From Paraphysomonas bandaiensis (taxonomy: Eukaryota; Chrysophyceae): a stretch of 52,077 nucleotides of DNA. Where the stretch lies: contig CBFFRP010000257.1 in NCBI GenBank assembly GCA_965644295.1, positions 1 to 52,077 on the forward strand. The letters run 5' to 3'. A program made the position numbers and the translations under genes. Shown here one piece after another: positions 46,009 through 52,077 of the stretch. The notes under the pieces are model-generated. The model did not search any database and was not told where the DNA came from. It saw only the letters and a list, made by a program, of their open reading frames with translations. Each line of letters begins with the position of its first letter. The first letter of the stretch is position 1.

Positions 46009-48379
46009 ATGTCAGACACAGGAAAAGGCACTGTTGACCTTCTTAATGTGGATTACGAGGATGTGCTGCACTTGTATCGTGGATGGAGGCACGCGGAAGG
46101 ACAGTTAAAAGATAAAAACAAGGAGTTAAATGCCCTAAAGAACCGAATAAAGCAGTTACAAGATTCCCATGTAAAATTCAGAGGCCAAATTCAGGCCCTT
46201 GAGTCGGTGAAGGAATTAACAGTTACACTGAAGACTCAACTTGCTGCTCTGGAAGAAGAGAACAAACAATTAATCATTGAAAATTCCACTCTATCAGAGG
46301 TTAACAACCAAGCAGAGGAACTGTTAGTTGTAGGAGAGACTTCGTCAAAAAAACTAAGTTCTCAATTAAATAAGGTATCCTTGGAGGCGGCTGAATACAA
46401 AGGCCGGTGTGAGGAATTGACTTCAGCCCAAGCCCAATTTGAGGCTGTTCTGTCTGAAGAACAGGCGGCACGATTGTCTGCTGAGTCGAGACTCAAGTCG
46501 ATGGAAAAACAAGTTGAGCAGTTAGTAAGCGAAAATCGAGAATACAAATGGAAGCTAGATACTGCGCAGTCGAAGTTGGAGCAGTGTGATAGGGAGTTAG
46601 CACATGCAGCGCAGCAGCTGTCTGATTTGTCTGAAGAAGTTGCTAATATCGCAACTATGAAAGAAAAAGTCCAGTTTGCCGAATCGGAAAAAAATGTGTT
46701 AAAAGGTGATATCACGCGGTTGCTTCGATTGTTAGAACACTACCCAGCTGCAAGAGGGTTTTTGAAGCAATGGCAAGATAGCGAAGGGATGTCATTCACC
46801 GGAAATCTTCATACACGTCCTTCTAAAGAAATGGACATATTGTATGATGATTATGATAAGAAGAGTGAGTGCAGCATTACGCCTCATGAGTTGGCACATT
46901 TGAGGAGAGTTCATGGGGTGGAACACGACACGCATGTGATGTTTTCCACTATGGAGGTACGCGATTGAAATGTGTTTCTAAGTTGTATAGATGGTCTCAT
47001 ATACAAATCACTGTGAAATGCGCTTATACTCCGGTGTATACCTACAGGAAGAGCTAGAGCACTGGTCCCCACAAGAAGCTGTATTGCATGGGTTTGAATT
47101 TCTAACTAATAAGGTTCCTAGTGCTCCTGTAGACATTCTCCAGACTTTTATTCGCCGAATGAATAAGGTCAGATGATACTATGCACTAAGTGTTAACACC
47201 AGTAATTTCGTAACTGATGCAGATATGGTTACGTCGAGAGAAACGGAAAGTTCACAGAATTAAAGAAAAGTGAGTCCAAATACGTATTCGAATATTCTAT
47301 CATCATGGGTTTACTTATTTAAAATGTGTTTTAGATATGAAGGCAGAATTTCCGATCTTAAACGACAATTGTCAAATGCAAAGTATGTAATTATGCCGCA
47401 TAATTTATTGCACACGATATATTTAGTTACTCTTGTACTCTAACTTAGGCCGTATCATGGCGTTATGGCGGAAAGAAAGATTCGATGCCTCAATAACCAA
47501 GTAAAAACAATTCGTGGGAAGAAATTAACAGGGCGTCCGAAAGTGTGGACAGAAAACGACAGCGACGACGATGATTTATATCTATACGAACAAGATGTAG
47601 GAGAAGATGAGTCCAGAAGTCGCAAGAGTACTTGTGCGGCGGCGGAAGTGGGTTGGGTATCAACTACATCGAAGTCTTCCCGATCCCATTCACAACCACC
47701 ATGTTCACGGTGCGTGGACACTTCACCCTCTACAACCCATAAATCTCGTGGCAATACATTGAAAAAATTTGATAAAATATCCGCTAAAGAATTGCTGGGG
47801 GCATCATTAAATTCCTTGGAGGCTGTGGGGCGGCATAACAACACGCAACAAAAGTTGGTATCTTTTGATTTAGGTAATTTGGGGGGTTCGGCGTCCTCAA
47901 TGCATGACCACCTTTCTGAGCCAAGTGCTGAGTACCTTCGAGGAGCGCTGTGGCTAGGCCGGAACATGCTCATGATAACCGAAGAAACCGTTGAACAGTT
48001 GGATTTACACCGTTCTCAATTTTTACGTGAAGTGTCATCGGTTGCTCGTGAGGACAACTCATCTCGGGCAGCACATAGGCTGTCACTGTTAGCGGCATCA
48101 GGCATCACAGATGCTCTTAGCACCGTGTACCAAAGTAGAGCCCAGAGTCGCAAGATGCTGCAGGTAATGTGCTGCATTGAGTATGATTTAAAACTGTTGA
48201 CTATATGATGTGGTTGGTATAAGTAGCTACGTGTGTTGAATCGGCTCATAGTATTTTAATAGGACGCTGCTGCTATTTCGCCTGGAGATAAAGAGGCCAT
48301 GAGGAATTTTTTAATGAATCTTCCAGTTGAATCTCTACTCTCACAAAGCTTTGACAGAAAAGATTTCACTCAAGAATAG
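46009..48379 (+). CDS. Coiled-coil protein, uncharacterised
   Basis: Six exons (46009-46956, 47048-47167, 47223-47269, 47335-47382, 47449-48163, 48263-48379) join in phase to 664 aa. Residues 25-250 are an almost continuous coiled coil rich in E, K, Q and L heptads (LKDKNKELNALKNRIKQLQ). A conserved-looking segment follows: EHDTHVMFSTMEEELEHWSP, then FEFLTNKVPSAPVDILQTF and RRMNKIWLRREKRKVHRIK. After an acidic patch (ENDSDDDDLYLYE) comes a Ser-rich region and a helical C-terminus (RGALWLGRNMLMITEETVEQ). There is no signal peptide or membrane segment. Centrosomal or ciliary scaffolds have such layouts, but I do not recognise the family. Confidence 0.83.
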
Positions 48380-49107
48380 CGTTTTTGTGCAGTGGATTTT
48401 TGAAAGTGTTTTTGTATGTCAATTGCAAAGTATTGCTAAGGTGCTGCAATGATATGTGGTCGAGAAGTATTAATTCAGTTAGTATAACGTATGTATAATC
48501 AATATGAGAGAATAAAGTGAACTTCGTATTACGTGATAATATTATAGTTTGCAGTGAGCGTCCTATCCTTGTGAAGTATATCGCTTCTGTATTGACGGAG
48601 TGCTATGTGGCGTCATGCCTTCTTATGAGATTTATGCGTTCAGCCTACACACACAGAAGCGAGGAAGAATGTCAGGGTTAGCAATCTCTCTAAAGTCATA
48701 AACTTTTCGACATTTGAGCGAACACACGTTAATGGTCCAATAGTAAGTTTGAACCGTTCAGTTTGCAGTTTGCACCGCTTATTATTATGCATAGTAAGTA
48801 GTAACTACTCTACGCACTCCAATTATTCCTTGCCAGCATCAAATTAACGGTATACAACATTTCAATTATTTTGCAACCCTGATATCACAATTATATGAGG
48901 CAGAGTATTGAGTATTGTTTATTTTGTGCAGTACGTTGAAGCATATATATTATGTAAAACCTATAACGAAATCTTTTAGAAAATATAATTACGATATGAT
49001 TTCTCTTTGTTTGTTAAGAGTAAATTCCATTTTAATTTACGTATCACAGTTGTAAAGTCATAACATAGATATCATTTGTGAATAGTGCATATCTATGAAA
49101 ATTCACT
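48380..49107. other. Intergenic
   Basis: AT-rich, no gene seen. An AATAAA-like AGAATAAAGTGAAC near 48509 may belong to the 3' end of the upstream gene. Confidence 0.45.
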
Positions 49108-49690
49108 TTAAGTTGTATTAACAGCGCTATCAAGATAAGATACGGTGTCAGATGAACAGAACAGGCATGTCAAGGCGGCAATTCGGGTTCTAAGTTTGTC
49201 TTTCAGCGTGTGGAATACTCCCTGTTGATTGACCAGGGTTACAGGTCCTGTGTACATAGGTGATATATCTTCTGGTATTTCCCCAATTCTAACTTCGCCC
49301 GCCCCGCAACCTGCTGATCGTAGTTTCATCAACATTGGTACACAGGTAAACGTACCGGTTGAGTCCGTGTTTGACATATACACGGCACGAATTCATTCGT
49401 GTCTATTGGATTGGTACATACACACACATATCGTTCCATCATATCCGACTCAAAAACTCTACCATTTGGCTTCGTTTTTGGTGCTGAATCCAAATCAGCG
49501 TTCACTATTCAAAAGTGCTTTCGAAGAGGGATTGTGACTGCACATTTCACAGCCATTAAATTAAAAAGGATTCCGTTATTCTTTGACTGTCCACACAGCT
49601 CCATCCCATTCGGACCATACGACGTACACAGCACAGTAGTAAGGCATAATCAGTTATCGAAGAAACTCGACAATGAAGCAAAATGATATC
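49108..49690 (-). pseudogene. Possible degraded coding remnant, unidentified
   Basis: Minus-strand frames 49383-49108 (91 codons, ending DSAVNTT) and short upstream open pieces (MPYYCAVYVVWSEWDGAVWT near 49650; LDSAPKTKPNGRVFESDMME near 49490) look protein-like but are broken by stops and frame changes within a few dozen codons. I cannot name a family. It could equally be chance. Confidence 0.25.
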
Positions 49691-50117
49691 GTCGCAAGCA
49701 TTCAAAGTTCTTTAGTATGATTCTATCCCAGTGGTTAGTCAGCAGTACCATATCTAGATGTGGATATCCAGATGCATATCTACTGCACCATGTAGGATTC
49801 GGTATTAAAAAATTACTGTATTCTGCAGTATTCTGGATTTGGAGGTGGTATGCTTTCTATATCTTATTTTTCGGAAGTGTATTGAGGCAAAACTACTCTA
49901 CATTACTGAGATACAATTACGGCTGGAATACACATAATTGTTGTCTCAATATTGGAGGCATCTTTGAAAAAAAATACACAAAGGATGCTGATACGCCATA
50001 CCATACACAGCACAGCATATTACACGCATATATATATTCGATAAGTGATAGTAGTTAGCCCGACCATCCATCTGTTACATACGTTTCTGACAGTTAACTG
50101 TGGATTGGGTCGGTGTG

Positions 50118-51384
50118 ATGCGGCTGCTGCTGCTATTGGCTTTACAGTCTGTTTGTGTCACATGTGAGCTGGCGCTCTCATTCAGCAGCAGTGGTGTGGT
50201 TACTCCCACTCAGGATTTCTTAATAAATATTCCGGACGACTATCGGTTCCCCTCTGAAGAAGCCGCTTACTTTAAAATCATTAATAGAGATAGCGTTATA
50301 TTGGAGTACCCTCTAGCGGACATAGAGGAGGGCGTGGAGGTAGACATCGATGGAGAGCATCTCAACTCCGGTGATAATGATTTGGATATTATTCTTTACT
50401 CTGATTCAGGTAAGTCGAGGAAGAAATTGTTATTTGAAAGTCTCATATATTAATACAGGAGATGTCATTCAAAGGAGCACTATTACTGTATTTGTACCTG
50501 GTGATTCTAAGCTGGATACTCCTTCCATATCACCTTCACCTCTAGCAGACCCTTCTCCACTTCAGTCGACCGCGTCGTTTGCTCTCTACGTTCGATTTCA
50601 TCAGGGTGCCAAAAGACTATCAAATGTCATAAGCAACCTCATCCACCCGCATATACTGGCCGCCACAGGAATGGCTGCTGGTGCAGGGGCTGTTTCTTTG
50701 TCCTACTCGCTTGGAAGCCGAATAGTTAGAACACAATCCATAGAAAGGCGTATGCCTTCACAGCTAGAACGTATACCGGAGAATATTCCTAGTTCTTTGC
50801 TGCCGGCTGATTCTGACAACAGAAAAATCACGTCGATCACGTCTGGCGAGAATAGTGTGAGCTTGACGTATCCCTCTCATGCCAATTCAAAACCACAACC
50901 AATAAATCGAGAACAAGCAAAGATTTCGGGACCGAAGCCTTTCTCACCGCTTATGCGACCCCAACCTCACCAATTCAATGTCCTATCTTCTGTAGATTTG
51001 GAGAGTATTCGTTTGCGTACATTGAGAACACTGTTCACCACTCGGAGTCAACTTCAACGCGCTCAAAGTAAGTTGCAATCAGCTGTCAATGATAGACTGG
51101 ATTCGCTTTCCCCAGATACTCGACAAGCGACACTCCTTGCTATACAGAGTAGCGCAATTGTTGTAGCAATGCAAGCAGCCAAGTCTTTCGCGACCTATGC
51201 GGTACGTTCGCTTCGTAAAAAGCGCCCGGAGAAAGCACCGACGATTGTGCAGCAAAGATCTTTCAAAGCTGAATTAAATTTGAAGGAGGAAATTATGCAG
51301 GAATGTGATAGACTGAAATTAAAATTGATAGAGAAAGTTAGAGGATTACGTGAGGTTGTGAAGAAATCATTATTTGACAAGTAG
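50118..51384 (+). CDS. Secretory-pathway single-pass membrane protein, uncharacterised
   Basis: Two exons, 50118-50409 and 50459-51384, join in phase to 405 aa across a 49-nt intron. The N-terminus is a signal peptide (MRLLLLLALQSVCVTC). The lumenal region of about 140 residues is acidic and beta-rich (DVIQRSTITVFVPGDS). A Gly/Ala-rich hydrophobic segment lies at about 162-182 (ILAATGMAAGAGAVSLSYSL). The remainder is Ser/Pro-rich, then basic and helical (RSQLQRAQSKLQSAVNDRL, KKRPEKAP, KLIEKVRGLREVVKK). The frame is open from upstream, and the ATG at 50118 is chosen because it starts the signal peptide. No family is recognised. It is the last gene before telomere-like repeats. Confidence 0.75.
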
Positions 51385-51464
51385 GTACGTATTGGATATG
51401 TTGTAATCAAATAAAATCGTATTGATTACCTTTATCACTTGGGTGCAAACTATTCGATATTTAT

Positions 51465-51575
51465 TAGTGTTAGTGTTAGGGTTAGTGTCATTCGATTGCT
51501 AACCCCAACCCTAATCCTAGCCCCAATCTAATCGAATTAGATTAGGGTTAGGGTTACGGTTAGGGTTAGGAAAGT
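51465..51575. repeat. Degenerate telomeric repeats in alternating orientation
   Basis: G-rich TTAGTGTTAGGGTTAG (about 51470-51487), then C-rich CTAACCCCAACCCTAATCC (about 51499-51517), then G-rich GATTAGGGTTAGGGTTACGG (about 51541-51560). The C- and G-rich blocks are joined by the palindrome AATCTAATCGAATTAGATT. The first transition (G-rich to C-rich) has the polarity expected of a telomere-telomere join; the second has the reverse. Confidence 0.8.
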
Positions 51576-51907
51576 ATGCGAGAATGCGATAGACGGAATA
51601 TTAAAGTGATGGGCAAACTTCGAGTATAATGTGTGTTTGTCAGGATATGTTGTAATCAAATAGGGTTAGGGTCTTTTAAGGTAGATGCTAAGGTGCAGAG
51701 TGGATAATTCTCATTTCCGTGGAGAAGCCATCCTTGAACCTGGAGCGTTTTTTCGGCGCAAAGTGTGATGCGATGGAGCACAGCCAGGCAAGTGGCGGCT
51801 CGAGAGGCTTCAGACAACTGCATGTGAGGGGGGGGAATGGTGTCATAGTGTAACATTAAGTGCTGTTGGAATTCTGTCACAATGTCTAGTTCGCCTAAAC
51901 TATTCGA
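51576..51907. other. Subtelomeric-type spacer
   Basis: It contains GGATATGTTGTAATCAAATA at about 51643, an exact repeat of the sequence just after the last gene (about 51394), here followed by GGGTTAGGG. No gene is supported; the minus frame at 51656-51880 has no motif. Confidence 0.45.
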
Positions 51908-52055
51908 TTAGGGTTAGGGTTAGGGTTAGGGTTAGGGTTAGGGTTATGGTTAGGGTTAGGGTTAGGGTTAGGGTTAGGGTTAGGGTTAGGGTTAGGGTTA
52001 GGGTTAGGGTTAGGGTTAGGGTTAGGGTTAGGGTTAGGGTTAGGGTTAGGGTTAG
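51908..52055 (+). repeat. (TTAGGG)n telomeric array, about 24 units
   Basis: The array is perfect except for one TTATGG unit near 51945. The G-rich strand runs toward the right edge, the polarity of a right-hand chromosome end. About 20 bp of non-telomeric sequence follow the array (GCGATACGTAACTGAACG), so in this window it is interstitial or subtelomeric. Confidence 0.95.
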
Positions 52056-52077
52056 CGATACGTAACTGAACGAAGGC

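Noticed and set aside
49717-50058. 113-codon plus-strand open frame upstream of the secreted-protein gene
   Set aside because: No signal, motif or splice context is visible. The composition is like the neighbouring AT-rich spacer.

Overview
The window is nuclear DNA of a eukaryote, most likely a unicellular protist. The protein genes are split by GT-AG introns, mostly 45-150 nt long. There is a (TTAGGG)n array near the right end. Two tRNA-Asp genes carry a nuclear-type intron after position 37. The proteome includes ER protein disulfide isomerase, GRWD1/Rrb1, EF-hand proteins and an IQ-C2 protein. The sequence does not let me name the lineage. All exon joins below were made by eye from splice sites and phase; none is supported by transcripts.

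Layout. 1-2644 is an almost pure tetranucleotide microsatellite, followed directly by a two-exon N6-adenine methyltransferase-like gene (2728-4154, +). 5.4-6.6 kb holds a foldback repeat with a second element nested in it. 7.4-9.7 kb is a decayed P-loop NTPase/REase gene of the Crinkler/RHS type (-). 9.86-10.43 kb is a 14-bp minisatellite. Two tRNA-Asp genes (-) flank a 1.9 kb gene-poor stretch. 13.05-14.94 kb is a histidine/phenylalanine ammonia-lyase homologue (+) that lacks the residues forming the MIO cofactor. 15.9-18.5 kb is a cluster of foldback-repeat copies. 18.9-23.6 kb is a 1,511-aa IQ-C2-SAM-like protein (-), divergent from a seven-exon type II membrane protein (24.2-28.5 kb, +). 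29-31.2 kb is more repeats, including a clean hAT-like MITE. An EF-hand gene (-) and an EFCAB6-like gene (+) then diverge around 33 kb. GRWD1/RRB1 (-, nine exons) lies at 38.5-41 kb, beside a tiny tail-anchored protein gene. A shortened PDI (-) diverges from a coiled-coil protein gene (+) at 44-48.4 kb. A secreted or membrane gene (50.1-51.4 kb, +) comes last before telomere-like repeats.

The most unusual signal is in the type II membrane-protein gene. Two of its six introns are swollen by tandem arrays: 5 cores at a 148-bp period and 8 cores at a 143-bp period. In both arrays the first and last members consist of the core alone, so there is one more core than spacers. Each core is closed by a terminal inverted repeat, and box C/D-like motifs sit just inside the closing stem. 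They may be intron-hosted structured ncRNA (snoRNA-like) arrays. Other points of interest are the MIO-less ammonia-lyase fold, candidate 22-24 nt introns, the intron-bearing tRNA-Asp pair, and a PDI that ends before its second catalytic domain.

The genes do not form a pathway. The order (divergent pairs separated by repeat islands) is typical of a repeat-rich, possibly subtelomeric eukaryotic region.
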